This document shows positions 1-8,177 of a stretch of DNA of 64,000 bases, piece by piece (the stretch's first letter is position 1; every line of letters begins with the position of its first letter). Made by a program: the position numbers and the translations under genes. Origin of the DNA: TM7 phylum sp. oral taxon 349 (GTDB taxonomy: Bacteria > Patescibacteriota > Saccharimonadia > Saccharimonadales > Saccharimonadaceae). Below the pieces are notes generated by a model, which saw nothing but the letters and a program-made list of their open reading frames with translations, was not told where the DNA came from and did not search any database. The stretch spans positions 806,001 through 870,000 of the forward strand of contig CP072328.1 of NCBI GenBank assembly GCA_018127705.1, written 5' to 3'.

Positions 1-147
1 CTTAGCTTTTTCTATCCATCGATACAGCGTCGTCCGGTGTACGCCGCTCCGGCGGGCAGCTTCAGCGACACTCATGCCTTGGCGTATGACCAGATCTACT
101 GCCGCTCGTCTAGCCTTTGGAGCGTAAGGATTGTTAGAATAAGCCAT
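1..147 (-). CDS. IS481/IS3-like transposase, N-terminal fragment (runs off the window)
   Basis: The reverse strand from 147 to the window edge is open for 49 codons. It begins MAYSNNPYAPKARRAAVDL and contains a helix-turn-helix of the form MSVAEAARRSGVHRTTLYRW, typical of the DNA-binding head of IS481/IS3-type transposases. A clear Shine-Dalgarno AAAGGAG sits 9 nt before the ATG. The catalytic core lies outside the window, so intactness cannot be judged. A 9-bp inverted repeat (148-156 and 194-202) lies just upstream and may belong to the element end. The family is inferred from the HTH style only. Confidence 0.6.
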   Translation of the reverse strand, partial: MAYSNNPYAPKARRAAVDLVIRQGMSVAEAARRSGVHRTTLYRWIEKAK

Positions 148-249
148 AGCAGACTACTCCTTTCTGATTAGGTGGTACTAATCTAGTGTAGGATAGTCTG
201 CTTTTTTAGGCAGAGGATGTTGCGAAGGTAGTGAGCCTTTACGCCCCTA

Positions 250-278
250 TTGACGGCAGCTAATAAGCGGTGTACAAT
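250..278 (+). promoter_or_regulatory. Sigma70-type promoter of rpmA
   Basis: TTGACG at 250-255 and TACAAT at 273-278 are separated by exactly 17 nt. The predicted transcription start lies about 36 nt upstream of the rpmA ATG. Confidence 0.7.
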
Positions 279-321
279 AGAGCGGATTGTTTTATATTTT
301 ATTAGTACGTAAAGGAGTCGT

Positions 322-594
322 ATGTCACACGTTAAAGCGGGAGGCTCAAGCAAGAATAACCACAACAACGCGGGCGCACGCCTAGGCGTCAAGCGATTCG
401 GTGGGCAGAGAGTCCATGCAGGCGCAGTACTTGTTCGCCAAACCGGCGCAACAAAAATTGCTGGCAAAGGCACGTATATGAGCCGCAACTTCACTATTCA
501 TGCTGCTAAGAGCGGTACTGTCAGCTTTGCCAAGGTCAAGAAGCGATCATTTACCGGTCGTACGCACAAGCGCACGCAAGTTGTCGTAGAGTAA
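322..594 (+). CDS. rpmA: 50S ribosomal protein L27
   Basis: This 90-residue protein has the L27 signature: KAGGSSKN near the N terminus, then RLGVKRFGGQ and VLVRQTG, followed by a basic C-terminal half. L27 reaches into the peptidyl-transferase centre with its N-terminal tail. The tail here starts directly at the conserved region, with no cleavable extension of the Firmicutes type. An AAAGGAG ribosome-binding site lies 6 nt before the ATG. rpmA is normally the immediate downstream partner of rplU, but here it stands alone, with an IS fragment upstream, while rplU lies at the far end of the window on the other strand. Confidence 0.96.
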   Translation: MSHVKAGGSSKNNHNNAGARLGVKRFGGQRVHAGAVLVRQTGATKIAGKGTYMSRNFTIHAAKSGTVSFAKVKKRSFTGRTHKRTQVVVE

Positions 595-633
595 GTCTTA
601 AGCGCAGATAATCTACACAAAAATAAGAATGAT

Positions 634-670
634 AACAATAGGTTCTCTAAAACGAGAACCTATTGTTAGT
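634..670 (+). terminator. Rho-independent-like terminator after rpmA
   Basis: A perfect 14-bp stem (634-647 pairing with 654-667) with a 6-nt loop lies 40 nt after the rpmA stop. The tail is only weakly T-rich. An A-rich stretch on the 5' side means it could also serve minus-strand transcription ending at 730. Confidence 0.7.
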
Positions 671-729
671 TGTCATTGCCCTATTCTGTGCAGTATATCT
701 ATTTTATTACTTCTTTATCGGATACCGTG

Positions 730-996
730 TCACTCGCTAGGCTCTGCAACGGAAAAACGCTCTGCAATCTGGTGTGCATAGCTCCGAACTTCGCCAACAC
801 GATCATCAATAGATGCGCCTGTCCGATAAGCCGTGTTAAGCTGTTCCTCCACTGCTTTCAAGGCTGATAAATACCGATACACATCATTATAGTCTATGCT
901 ATAGCATAAGGTATTCAGACCATGACACAAATCTTGAATAGCCCCATCATTTCTTCTCGCATTCATACTAAGATCGCCGACCTTATCCCTTAGCAA
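730..996 (-). CDS. Orphan protein, probably the frameshifted C-terminal part of the 1074-1836 locus
   Basis: An 88-codon reading frame ending at 730, rich in charged residues and predicted helical, matches no family I know. The first possible start is a TTG at 996 with no ribosome-binding site. The frame stays open without any start codon up to about 1105, where it overlaps the end of the 1074-1766 gene. It lies in the same frame as the short ORF that begins at 1836. The simplest reading is a C-terminal piece of one longer gene, split by a -1 shift near 1074-1105. It could instead be a gene with an unusual start. Confidence 0.45.
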   Translation of the reverse strand: MLRDKVGDLSMNARRNDGAIQDLCHGLNTLCYSIDYNDVYRYLSALKAVEEQLNTAYRTGASIDDRVGEVRSYAHQIAERFSVAEPSE

Positions 997-1073
997 AAGG
1001 AGCGAAGATCTTACGTCTTTATCACGAGAGCCAGTCCGTCTGGCTTCATTCTCTAATGACTCCCCACTAGCAT

Positions 1074-1766
1074 CTAATTCTCGCCCGCCGTACGACCACC
1101 TTCATCTGCACTAAGCTGCTGGGCACGAAAACGTAGCTCTTCTAAATGTTGCTTCTCTAATTGGAGCGACGACGGCACTCCTCTTATCGCGCTGTAACGC
1201 GCAAAAGATTGAATCATTTCTTGGATTCTTCGCATGATAGCCATGCTGCTGTTCGTCGATTCCGTAATCATATCTAAACTATTGTCTATCGCTTCTATTT
1301 CTTTGCCGATATTCTCTCGAAACGACTCTATAGCAGCAGCATCGTCTTCTCTCGCAGTACCAGTGCCGCTATGTACGTCCCCCTTTTCATTATTGTCGGA
1401 GACGACGGCTTCATTGCTATGATCTTCCACGGGCGGCTCCGGTTCAGCAGCGACTCCGCTCTCGCTACACGCTATCCTTCCTACCTCCTGCGGCAGTCCT
1501 GGTCTCTGTTGCTTCTCCTGCTCTTCTCGCTTCCTTTTGCTATACTCTTCTTGTATTTCGTTTAGGCTTTCCTCTGTAAAGAGCTTCGTTAGGGTGTATA
1601 CTTCACCATTCTCATTGCGTACAAATTTCTGGCAGCGAATGACTTTCTCTTTCTTGCCGTTTGTGTCGCGATACCCATATCCTGTGTCATACCAACCAGA
1701 CTCCATAATTCTCGTCGCGCTTCGAACGTGTAACAACAACTCTCCGTAGAGTATCGTCTTGTTCAT
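1074..1766 (-). CDS. Orphan hydrophilic protein with coiled-coil C-terminal half
   Basis: 230 codons, not recognised. Residues 1-75 look like a small mixed domain (motif GWYDTGYGYRDTNGKKEK). Residues 76-130 are low-complexity and acidic. Residues 140-225 form a long amphipathic helix or coiled coil. No signal peptide or membrane segment is visible. The ATG at 1766 has no Shine-Dalgarno. An alternative ATG at 1836, next to the promoter at 1849-1877, opens a different frame for 49 codons across this start. The true N terminus may therefore be the 1836 ORF joined by a +1 shift. Confidence 0.6.
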   Translation of the reverse strand: MNKTILYGELLLHVRSATRIMESGWYDTGYGYRDTNGKKEKVIRCQKFVRNENGEVYTLTKLFTEESLNEIQEEYSKRKREEQEKQQRPGLPQEVGRIACSESGVAAEPEPPVEDHSNEAVVSDNNEKGDVHSGTGTAREDDAAAIESFRENIGKEIEAIDNSLDMITESTNSSMAIMRRIQEMIQSFARYSAIRGVPSSLQLEKQHLEELRFRAQQLSADEGGRTAGEN

Positions 1767-1836
1767 ATGAAGTAAATGAAATACCCTGTAGCGAGTTTTC
1801 TTCAGTACGGGGTCGTTCAGATGTTTGTCTGTTCAT
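1687..1836 (-). CDS. 49-codon ORF at the transcript start, overlapping the next gene
   Basis: The first ATG after the consensus promoter (1849-1877) opens a 49-codon frame with protein-like composition (EQDDTLRRVVVTRSKRDENY near its end). It overlaps the 1074-1766 frame by 80 nt and is +1 to it. It lies in the same frame as the 730-996 ORF. It may be a leader ORF, or the real N terminus of a gene that carries two compensating shifts. Confidence 0.4.
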   Translation of the reverse strand: MNRQTSERPRTEENSLQGISFTSYEQDDTLRRVVVTRSKRDENYGVWLV

Positions 1837-1848
1837 GTGTCTTTATAT

Positions 1849-1877
1849 ATTATAACAAATCATAAGGATAATGTCAA
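1849..1877 (-). promoter_or_regulatory. Perfect consensus promoter of the 730-1836 locus
   Basis: On the reverse strand TTGACA (1872-1877) and TATAAT (1849-1854) are spaced by exactly 17 nt. This is the strongest match to the sigma70 consensus in the window. Confidence 0.85.
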
Positions 1878-1933
1878 CATCAACCGAGCTCCCCCGGACT
1901 CAGCCAGCAACGCGCCGTGCGCTTACTAGTGAC

Positions 1934-2317
1934 CTATTCAAGATTTAGATGATGCCGTATCCGCTCCACGACATCGCTAATTACAACCTGCGATTTTACA
2001 AGATAGTCATCCGCACCAAGCTTCTCTGCCCGCTCTTTGTCTTTTGGCTGGCTTAACGCTGTCAGCATGATAACACGGACATTTGTCGTATCTGGCGTAT
2101 TGCGAAGGATATCAAGTACGTCAAACCCGCTAATCTTCGGCATCATCACGTCAAGCAATATCAGATCCGGACGGTACGATACTGCCGCCGACAGCGCATC
2201 CTCGCCATTATGCACTTCTTTGATATCAAATCCCTCAAGTTCAAGCCGGGCGCGATATACCGCAGCAAGCGACGCATCGTCTTCAACCAATAAAATCTTT
2301 TTTTTCGCTGCTTCCAT
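1934..2317 (-). CDS. Stand-alone CheY-like response-regulator receiver
   Basis: This 127-residue protein is a bare REC domain. It has the acidic pocket E12/D13, phospho-acceptor D56 (LILLDVMMP), T86 (MLTALS) and K108 (DYLVK). There is no output domain, so signalling must go through protein contacts. No sensor kinase is adjacent. A TATTAT box about 11 nt upstream of the ATG, with TTGTGC 17 nt further up, and the absence of a Shine-Dalgarno predict a leader of only a few nucleotides. The IS1595-type elements begin directly upstream at about 2372. Confidence 0.92.
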   Translation of the reverse strand: MEAAKKKILLVEDDASLAAVYRARLELEGFDIKEVHNGEDALSAAVSYRPDLILLDVMMPKISGFDVLDILRNTPDTTNVRVIMLTALSQPKDKERAEKLGADDYLVKSQVVISDVVERIRHHLNLE

Positions 2318-2371
2318 ATCTGCTTTTTATAATATACCAGGTTTAGCGTAAGCACAAGTATTATGACGCTA

Positions 2372-2879
2372 GGGTCCATTAACCTAAACCAGAACATCCC
2401 ATAAACTTAGGAGTGAATAGCAACTAAGTGAAAGGAGATGTTCCTAATGCCTACCATACCAAAAGTTTGCCAGTAACAAGAAATACTGGCAGATCCTTAA
2501 CAAACTAGTCTTTGGCGATGGAGGCGTCTTGTCCTCGCTGCTATAAGGGTCTTCATGAAAACTATTGCAACAAATATCTGTGGTGTAAACTGTGCCGCAA
2601 GAAATACCGGCCTACCAGCTACCAGCTACCAGCTACCAGGCTAGTTGGTTATACGGCATGAAGCTAAGTCCCCGGCAGCTCTGTTCATCCTGCTCTACTG
2701 CTAGCAAACAAAACGCTCAACGGAAACGTCATACCTATTAGCTAGCGTAAGCTATACTACTGTTCGGCGCTGGTTTGCCCGATTCCGCAAGCAACTGCCT
2801 GGCAGCAGCAAGCTCGCCACCATGCTGGAGGGTGCGGTGTAAGTAGATGAAAGCTTTTAGCAAGAGGCGATCCAAACAG
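2372..2879 (+). mobile_element. Decayed IS1595-type element (older copy, left part)
   Basis: The left end begins with GGGTCCATTAACCTAAACC at 2372. Several broken frames downstream carry recognisable IS1595 transposase pieces: a zinc ribbon (CPRCYKG then CKLCRKKY, about 2524-2605), KLSPRQL, an HTH piece TTVRRWFARFRKQLP, and LEGAV-VDES. Stops and shifts interrupt it throughout. Four tandem copies of CTACCAG occur at 2612-2639, probably slippage within the relic. The coding trace ends where the second element begins at 2880, so this copy was apparently interrupted by it. Confidence 0.7.
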
Positions 2880-3818
2880 GGTTCACCTAAACAATCCGGA
2901 ACAAGCCATCTTTAAGTAGTCGTCTTCATTATAGAACAATTCTGGGTTATTGTGTCTGTTCTCCCATTCTCTTAGTATGAGTTCTAGGTCTCTTACGCTA
3001 AAGGTTAGATCTCGGGTACATATAGCGTAAAGCTCTTTTTATAACGCTCCAAGAGATTCTCTATGCGGTTAGTGGGGTCGAAGCAGCCAATAGAATGGTT
3101 GCAGTTTTGCCATATATAGCCAAGTAGCGGCAGCTCATTGCAGCCTTTGAATCCGTCTGTTGGCGCAATGCTGCCAATCTTAACAGTATCCTTGTATAAA
3201 GCTTTCTGCCTCTGTTCTATTCCTGTATTTTATAATCTTAAGTCTAATCTGTTTGGTTTTTGGACTAATAGCGCCAATGACTAATCTTTGCCTGCCAAAC
3301 CTACGCCTGCCGAAATAGCTGCCATCTACTTCAATGTCGCCTTCTAGAGCTGGTTGCGAAGCCGGAAGAGCTTGCCTCTTAAGTTTCCTTAGCCAATTAC
3401 TAACAGTTGGATATGATAGGCTCAGGATATTCTTTATTTCGCCGATACTGCGCTTATGCTGCCAGCACCAGATTAAAGCATAGATTTGCCGAAAGCTAAG
3501 ATTACTAAACTTAAATAGTTTAGAGTCTGCTTTAGCAGAAAACTTACGCTTGCAATGAGAGCAGTATTCGTATGCCGCTCTGAACAGCAGCCTTTTATTT
3601 CCGCATTCTCTACAAGTTAAATCTCCCCGCACCATACGGTAAAAGTTCTGATGGCACTTATATTCTGATGGCAGTTCTGTTAAACTCTTCACTAGGAACA
3701 GTCCTTTCTGTATTTAGTTGTTAGTTGATAACTACTATTTTACAGGACTGTTCCTTTTAGTTACCTATACATTTCCGCCAACCATTGCTGGGTTATTTCT
3801 GAATTGTTTGAGTGAACC
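2880..3818 (-). mobile_element. IS1595-family insertion sequence nested in the older copy
   Basis: A 939-bp element is bounded by 16-bp imperfect terminal inverted repeats. GGTTCACCTAAACAAT at 2880-2895 matches the complement of 3803-3818 with two mismatches. Flanking CCAAACAG (left) and CCAAACCC (right) could be a degraded 8-bp target duplication, the size usual for IS1595. A second inverted repeat, GGAACAGTCCT / AGGACTGTTCC, lies between the transposase start and the right end. It is inserted in the opposite orientation to the older relic. Confidence 0.75.
2883..3692 (-). pseudogene. IS1595-family transposase, two frameshifts
   Basis: The N-terminal 170 codons (3692-3180) hold a zinc ribbon (CRECGN then CSHCKRKF), an HTH (YPTVSNWLRKLKR) and the first DDE aspartate in EVDGSYFG. 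A +1 shift after FIQ (near 3185) is needed to reach DTVKIGSIAPTDGF, which contains the second Asp, and DPTNRIENLLERY. A compensating -1 shift near 3010 leads to the C-terminal RDLTFSVRDLE, and the frame ends at 2883. The element is therefore unlikely to move unless frameshifting occurs. Confidence 0.85.
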
Positions 3819-3833
3819 GCCAAACCCCAGGGA

Positions 3834-3863
3834 TTGTCATAACTAACGCCACCATTATATAAT
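3834..3863 (+). promoter_or_regulatory. Promoter of the orphan at 3877, beside the IS end
   Basis: TTGTCA (3834-3839) and TATAAT (3858-3863) are separated by 18 nt. The -35 box lies 16 nt outside the IS1595 right end. The in-frame ATG at 3862 overlaps the -10 box and cannot be the start. Confidence 0.65.
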
Positions 3864-3876
3864 GGCTCACACAGTT

Positions 3877-4332
3877 ATGAGTGAAACAATACCATCAGCA
3901 TCGGATCGCGATAGAACGCCAGAACATGGAGATGTTCTAGATTATGTTGCACACGGAATGGGCGCTCTAGCAGTCTATGTAGTTTGCCCATGCTGCCAAA
4001 GAGAGTCGTCTCAAACCTTTAACTCAACAGCATCTCATCAGGACGCGAGACAAGAGAGTGCAGCAGATATGTCGTACGCAGTAGTGCCAGAGCCTACCAG
4101 CGTTGGTGATGACGGAGAAACGAAGACGTCATCCCCCGTTGTACTGAAAGACGTTGATCGCAATCAGCTATCAAAAGATATTGCCCTCGTCCGTAAGGGG
4201 CTTGCTAAAGCAAGTGAACTTCCTCCAATGTACCGTCTGTGGCGTAAGGCTATAGAGGAAAGTGATGCAACATTCGTCGACGATCCTCCTATCGTCCCAT
4301 GGTTTGTTGATGAAAACGGGATTCCATGTTGA
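3877..4332 (+). CDS. Orphan hydrophilic protein
   Basis: 151 codons, not recognised. The start at 3877 (MSETIPSASDRD) is chosen over the ATG at 3862 because the latter lies inside the TATAAT box. The protein has a CPCC motif near residue 37, a low-complexity Ser/Thr/Asp middle, and a conserved-looking helical C-terminal part (NQLSKDIALVRKGLAKASEL, then PPMYRLWRKAIEES). No membrane segment is present. It stands between the IS1595 pair and the convergent ctpA gene. Confidence 0.5.
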   Translation: MSETIPSASDRDRTPEHGDVLDYVAHGMGALAVYVVCPCCQRESSQTFNSTASHQDARQESAADMSYAVVPEPTSVGDDGETKTSSPVVLKDVDRNQLSKDIALVRKGLAKASELPPMYRLWRKAIEESDATFVDDPPIVPWFVDENGIPC

Positions 4333-4342
4333 TCAGGGTCTT

Positions 4343-4558
4343 ATGCGCATTGAAACTATCGTCCCGTTGAGTATTTTTATAAAAGCTCAAGGTTCTAGGC
4401 ACGATTTATCAGGAAGAGGACTATACGTTGCGCGCCCTTACATTTTACCCAACGAGTGGCGACTTTCTATTCTCTGTGGACTCAGCGTAGTTGCTATGAG
4501 GTGTGTTATTCAGTTGTCTAATACTGAACAAAGCTTAGCTCCTGTGGAGTGGAGATAG
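4343..4558 (+). CDS. Possible small ORF of unknown function
   Basis: A 71-codon frame follows the stop of the 3877 gene in a different frame and has no ribosome-binding site. It reads MRIETIVPLSIFIKAQGSRH and onward, with one weakly hydrophobic stretch. It could be a frameshifted extension of the preceding gene or simply non-coding. Nothing else was seen between 4333 and 4654. Confidence 0.22.
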   Translation: MRIETIVPLSIFIKAQGSRHDLSGRGLYVARPYILPNEWRLSILCGLSVVAMRCVIQLSNTEQSLAPVEWR

Positions 4559-4654
4559 ATATTCTAGCTAAACGTCATATGAGAAAGCTCTATAACGTAT
4601 ACTAACTCTATCAACTACAAGACTTATGTAAAGACCCATTAACATACCTACGGC

Positions 4655-5899
4655 TTACGCTTGTTCCAGGTTAGTTGACTGTACCGGCGCTAATGCCGCC
4701 TGGGCTGCCTCCATTTGGGTATCTTTTTCGGCATTTGCGTCGTCTTTCGTAATATGAATCGTCTTATCCGGTGTAATGCCTTCTTTCGTAATATTTTTAC
4801 CCTTTGGAGTGTACCAACGCGCCGTCGTTACCTTGAGAATACGCCCACCCGACAGATTAACGATTTTCTGAACCGTACCTTTGCCGTATGTTTTTTCGCC
4901 AATCAATGTCGCCTTACCATATTCCTGCAGCGCGCCTGCGACAATTTCACTCGCGCTAGCCGTATTGCCATTCGTTAGAACAACCGTTTTCATATTGCCA
5001 AGCAGCGCACGCTGCTCTGTTTTTACTGTATCAACCATTTTACCGCCCGTTTTCTCCGTCACAACGACTTGATTATTCAGCCATACACCAGCAAGCGCCT
5101 GCGCCGCTGTTAAATATCCGCCGCCATTATCGCGCAGATCAAGAATAGCACCTTTAACATGCTTATCAATAAATTCCTGCGCCGCACGCCGAGCTAATGT
5201 ACCCGTCTGTTCATCAAACCGAGAAATCGTCATCACACCAACGCTATTAACAACATCCCAGCGCACGCTCGGATCATTTACCTGCGCGCGCGTGATAGCG
5301 TATTCTTGCTTCGTCTCGCCGCGCCGCACGCCGAGCTTCACTGTCGTACCGGCATCGCCGCGAACTTTACCAGCAACATCTGCCGCCGTTTTGCCGTTCA
5401 TCGACTCGCCATTCACAGATACGAACACATCGCCTTTTTGTAACCCCGCTTTTGCCGCCGGAGAGTCGTTGATAACACGCAAAACCGTTGGCTGATTATT
5501 CCGCACGCCAATCTCTGCGCCAATCCCTGTTAAATCGCCGTTCAGACTTTCCTGAAACTCCGCCGCTTCCTTTCCATCCATAAACACCGTATGCTTGTCG
5601 CCGGCTGCTTCAACCATGCCACGCGCCGCACCATCAGATAGCTTCGACGCATCAAGCTCACCATCGTAATTACTCACCAATTCGCGATACGTTTCTTTAA
5701 GTATCGACACGTCAAGATCGCGCTGAGCAACTTTCACGCCAAATACCGGCGCAACAATCCGATACAGTTCATCGCTTCGTGTTCCCGCTACAAATGCGAC
5801 AACCACCGCAAGCGTCAGCGACGCCGCAAACACTGAGCGCGACACACCACGCCGTACATTCTTTTTTGAGCCTGTCTGCTCATCCCCCTCTGCAGTCAT
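4655..5899 (-). CDS. S41-family C-terminal processing peptidase (CtpA/Prc type)
   Basis: The protein has one N-terminal membrane anchor (about residues 20-40), a PDZ domain (about 115-195) and an S41 protease core. The catalytic serine lies in NTASASEI (Ser317 counted from the ATG at 5905) and the lysine in YGKGTVQ (Lys342). It acts outside the membrane, cleaving substrates that expose nonpolar C termini; relatives in other bacteria process peptidoglycan hydrolases. The ATG at 5905 overlaps a TATAAT box. The next ATG at 5899 lies 7 nt after that box and is the likelier, leaderless start. It follows the PcsB-like gene in the same orientation. Confidence 0.92.
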   Translation of the reverse strand: MTAEGDEQTGSKKNVRRGVSRSVFAASLTLAVVVAFVAGTRSDELYRIVAPVFGVKVAQRDLDVSILKETYRELVSNYDGELDASKLSDGAARGMVEAAGDKHTVFMDGKEAAEFQESLNGDLTGIGAEIGVRNNQPTVLRVINDSPAAKAGLQKGDVFVSVNGESMNGKTAADVAGKVRGDAGTTVKLGVRRGETKQEYAITRAQVNDPSVRWDVVNSVGVMTISRFDEQTGTLARRAAQEFIDKHVKGAILDLRDNGGGYLTAAQALAGVWLNNQVVVTEKTGGKMVDTVKTEQRALLGNMKTVVLTNGNTASASEIVAGALQEYGKATLIGEKTYGKGTVQKIVNLSGGRILKVTTARWYTPKGKNITKEGITPDKTIHITKDDANAEKDTQMEAAQAALAPVQSTNLEQA

Positions 5900-5960
5900 A
5901 AGCATTATTATAGCGCACTCCTAGCGCGTGCGCTATATATTCTGAATAGATCCTGTAGGC

Positions 5961-7115
5961 TTAAAAGTAGATATACGTCAAACCAGCTGCTGAGCGCGAA
6001 TAGTGATGATACCGACCCCAACCAAGCCCATCGGAGTTGTTATTGTAGTCGCTGACCGTAATTGTACCGTCGCTATTCACCGCCTCAACATACATCGCAT
6101 GTCCATACACGCCGACATATTGAATCGCAACCGAGCCGGCTTTTGGTGTTGAACCATTTGTAATACCGTAGCGCGCTGTCGTTGACGGCCACTGGTTAGC
6201 ATTGCCAGCACCGCCAAAGTGCGGCACGAAACGCCCCGTGCTTGCGACTTTCCACGCCGTATAACTCACGCACTCGCGGTTGTATAAGCCCCAGCTATCG
6301 ACAATTGTGTCTTGCTCGGCATCCGCCCATACCGACGGATAGCCGCCTCCGCTCGCTGAGCCCGAGCCAATGTTAATGTTATAGCGCCGTGCCGCCGCTG
6401 CCATTGCCGCCGCTTGCTGCGCGCGCAAACTCTCAATTTCGCTTGAACGCTGGCTTACAAGCGCCTGATATGCAGATTCCTGCCCTTTTGTCTCTTCAAC
6501 AAGCTTTGCCTGCTCCGCCTCTTTTGCGGCAAGCGACTGCTTTTGTGCCTCTTGGTCTTTAATAACGTTTTCGACATCTTTTTTCTGCTTTTCGAGCTGT
6601 GTCTTGAGCTTGTTAATCTGCTTAATCGTATTGCTTAAGCTCTCTTGCATAGACGAGCGGTACTCTTGCTTATCAACATAATCACCAATGCTATTGCTGC
6701 TCGCAAGCATCTCAAGCGGCGAAATCGAATCGTCCACATACATATCAGCAATGATGTCGCCAAGTGCATCTTTCGTATCAGCAATCTTTTTCTTGGTCGA
6801 CACGATATCTTGGTCAAGCTTATCGCGCTTAGCTTGGCTCTGCGAAATTTGCCGCTGCAGTTCAGTTCTTTGTGCCGTTAACTTGTCGAGCTCCGCCTGC
6901 AAGTTGCCCGCCAACACACCTAAAGCAGATGCCTGCTGCTTATAGTTGTCAGACTCCGATTGTAACTGCTTAATTTGCTCATCGTATTGATCAGCGAACA
7001 CTCGCCCTACAAGCATAAAAGGAGTTGCCGTGCCCATCAAAACGGCTGCCGCCACAAGCGCCGAGCGCGTGACGATGCCTTTTGACGAAACTGGTGTGGT
7101 GGACCGTTGTTTCAT
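5961..7115 (-). CDS. PcsB-like secreted peptidoglycan hydrolase with coiled coil and CHAP domain
   Basis: A signal peptide ends near VFADQ. A long coiled coil follows (about 190 residues, Gln/Lys/Glu-rich), then a Gly/Ser linker, then a C-terminal CHAP domain with Cys in RECVSYTAW and His in YGHAMYVE. This architecture matches PcsB/CwlO-type hydrolases that are held inactive by the coiled coil and switched on by FtsEX, whose genes are directly upstream. The start at 7115 is preferred over 7151: the upstream ATG falls between the -35 and -10 boxes, while 7115 lies 7 nt after the -10 and also has GAGGT before it. Confidence 0.9.
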   Translation of the reverse strand: MKQRSTTPVSSKGIVTRSALVAAAVLMGTATPFMLVGRVFADQYDEQIKQLQSESDNYKQQASALGVLAGNLQAELDKLTAQRTELQRQISQSQAKRDKLDQDIVSTKKKIADTKDALGDIIADMYVDDSISPLEMLASSNSIGDYVDKQEYRSSMQESLSNTIKQINKLKTQLEKQKKDVENVIKDQEAQKQSLAAKEAEQAKLVEETKGQESAYQALVSQRSSEIESLRAQQAAAMAAAARRYNINIGSGSASGGGYPSVWADAEQDTIVDSWGLYNRECVSYTAWKVASTGRFVPHFGGAGNANQWPSTTARYGITNGSTPKAGSVAIQYVGVYGHAMYVEAVNSDGTITVSDYNNNSDGLGWGRYHHYSRSAAGLTYIYF

Positions 7116-7122
7116 TACCTCT

Positions 7123-7151
7123 AATGTATCAAAGCATAACCACCATGTCAA
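7123..7151 (-). promoter_or_regulatory. Promoter of the PcsB-like gene
   Basis: Reverse-strand TTGACA (7146-7151) and TACATT (7123-7128) have a 17-nt spacer. The start codon begins 7 nt downstream of the -10 box, predicting a leaderless mRNA. Confidence 0.75.
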
Positions 7152-7187
7152 GCGCGGAATCTGCCGTATCGTACTAGAAGCAATAAC

Positions 7188-8177
7188 CTAAATCTTCAGA
7201 TACCGACGCGTTGCAAGCGCCGATGAAATAACACCAATCAGCGCGCCAAGCCCAATCATCACAAGCAGTACCACCCCTAAATACATTGTCAACGCATTTG
7301 TAGTATTCGCCGTTGCGATCCCATACGACTGTAATTTTCCGCTCGCTGCCACAAACAGCGACACGCCGATCGTCGCCGCCAGTACCGCTGCGATACAGCC
7401 GTATACCACTGCCTCGACGAGAAACGGTCCGCGAATGAAACTTTTTTCGGCACCGATTAACTTCATCATTTCGATTTCATCCTTGCGGTTAAAAATCGCC
7501 ATACGAATCGTATTAAACACAATCAGCGACGAAATCACGACAAACAAAATACTTGCCGCCAGCCCCGCACGCTGTGCAAAATTTGCCCACCGGCCAATGT
7601 TTTCAATCGCGTTGCGCCGCGAGCCAGCAAACGACGGTGCACGGTTCGGACTAATAATAGGCTTCAGCTCTTTGTTCTCCTTCACGAATCCATCAAGCTG
7701 AGTCGTATCGTTAATGTTTTTTAGATTGATACGAATAACTGCTGGCAACTTGTTTGTCGCTTGGCTAATCGCTTCAAGCACATCTTGGTCAGTTTTATTA
7801 TTTTGCGCGTTCTGCGCGCGCGCCTGTTCCGACGAGATAAACGTGACATCTTCAACGTTCGACAGCTGCCTCAGCGCATGTATTACCGGCTTCGCCTGCT
7901 GTTCGGTTGTACCCGTCCTAAGATAAATTGACATATCAACTTTTTTACTTAGCTCCGCCACCGAATCGGCGAGCACATTGCTCGCAATTACCGTCGCAAA
8001 GATAATAAGCAATGTAATTGTCATTACTGCTGTTGCCGCCACCGTCAGCCAAGCGTTGCGCGTAAAGTTATTGATACCATAACGGCACATACGTACAAAC
8101 GTCAGCCACTGCCGGCGGTGACGCTTTTGCTGTGCGAGTGCGCGCGTATTTTTCTTTGCTTTTACCGATTTTGCCAT
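7188..8177 (-). CDS. ftsX: Cell-division ABC transporter permease FtsX
   Basis: 329 residues in the FtsX arrangement: a basic cytoplasmic N terminus, TM1 at about 40-65, an extracellular domain (about 70-205, with VDMSIYLRTGTTEQQ), then three C-terminal TM helices. The motif FNRKDEIEMMKLIGAEKSFI is typical. FtsX passes ATP-driven conformational changes from FtsE to extracellular hydrolases such as the PcsB-like protein encoded next. Its ATG overlaps the ftsE stop (TAATG), indicating translational coupling. Confidence 0.95.
   Translation of the reverse strand: MAKSVKAKKNTRALAQQKRHRRQWLTFVRMCRYGINNFTRNAWLTVAATAVMTITLLIIFATVIASNVLADSVAELSKKVDMSIYLRTGTTEQQAKPVIHALRQLSNVEDVTFISSEQARAQNAQNNKTDQDVLEAISQATNKLPAVIRINLKNINDTTQLDGFVKENKELKPIISPNRAPSFAGSRRNAIENIGRWANFAQRAGLAASILFVVISSLIVFNTIRMAIFNRKDEIEMMKLIGAEKSFIRGPFLVEAVVYGCIAAVLAATIGVSLFVAASGKLQSYGIATANTTNALTMYLGVVLLVMIGLGALIGVISSALATRRYLKI

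Noticed and set aside
4262-4342. Start of the 4343-4558 ORF at 4262
   Set aside because: It would overlap the 3877-4332 gene by 70 nt in another frame without a ribosome-binding site.
5900-5905. ATG at 5905 as the ctpA start (likewise 7151, 34040, 3862, 43527, 61490 for their genes)
   Set aside because: These codons lie in or upstream of the predicted -10/-35 boxes and would not be on the transcript; the next in-frame ATG is preferred.
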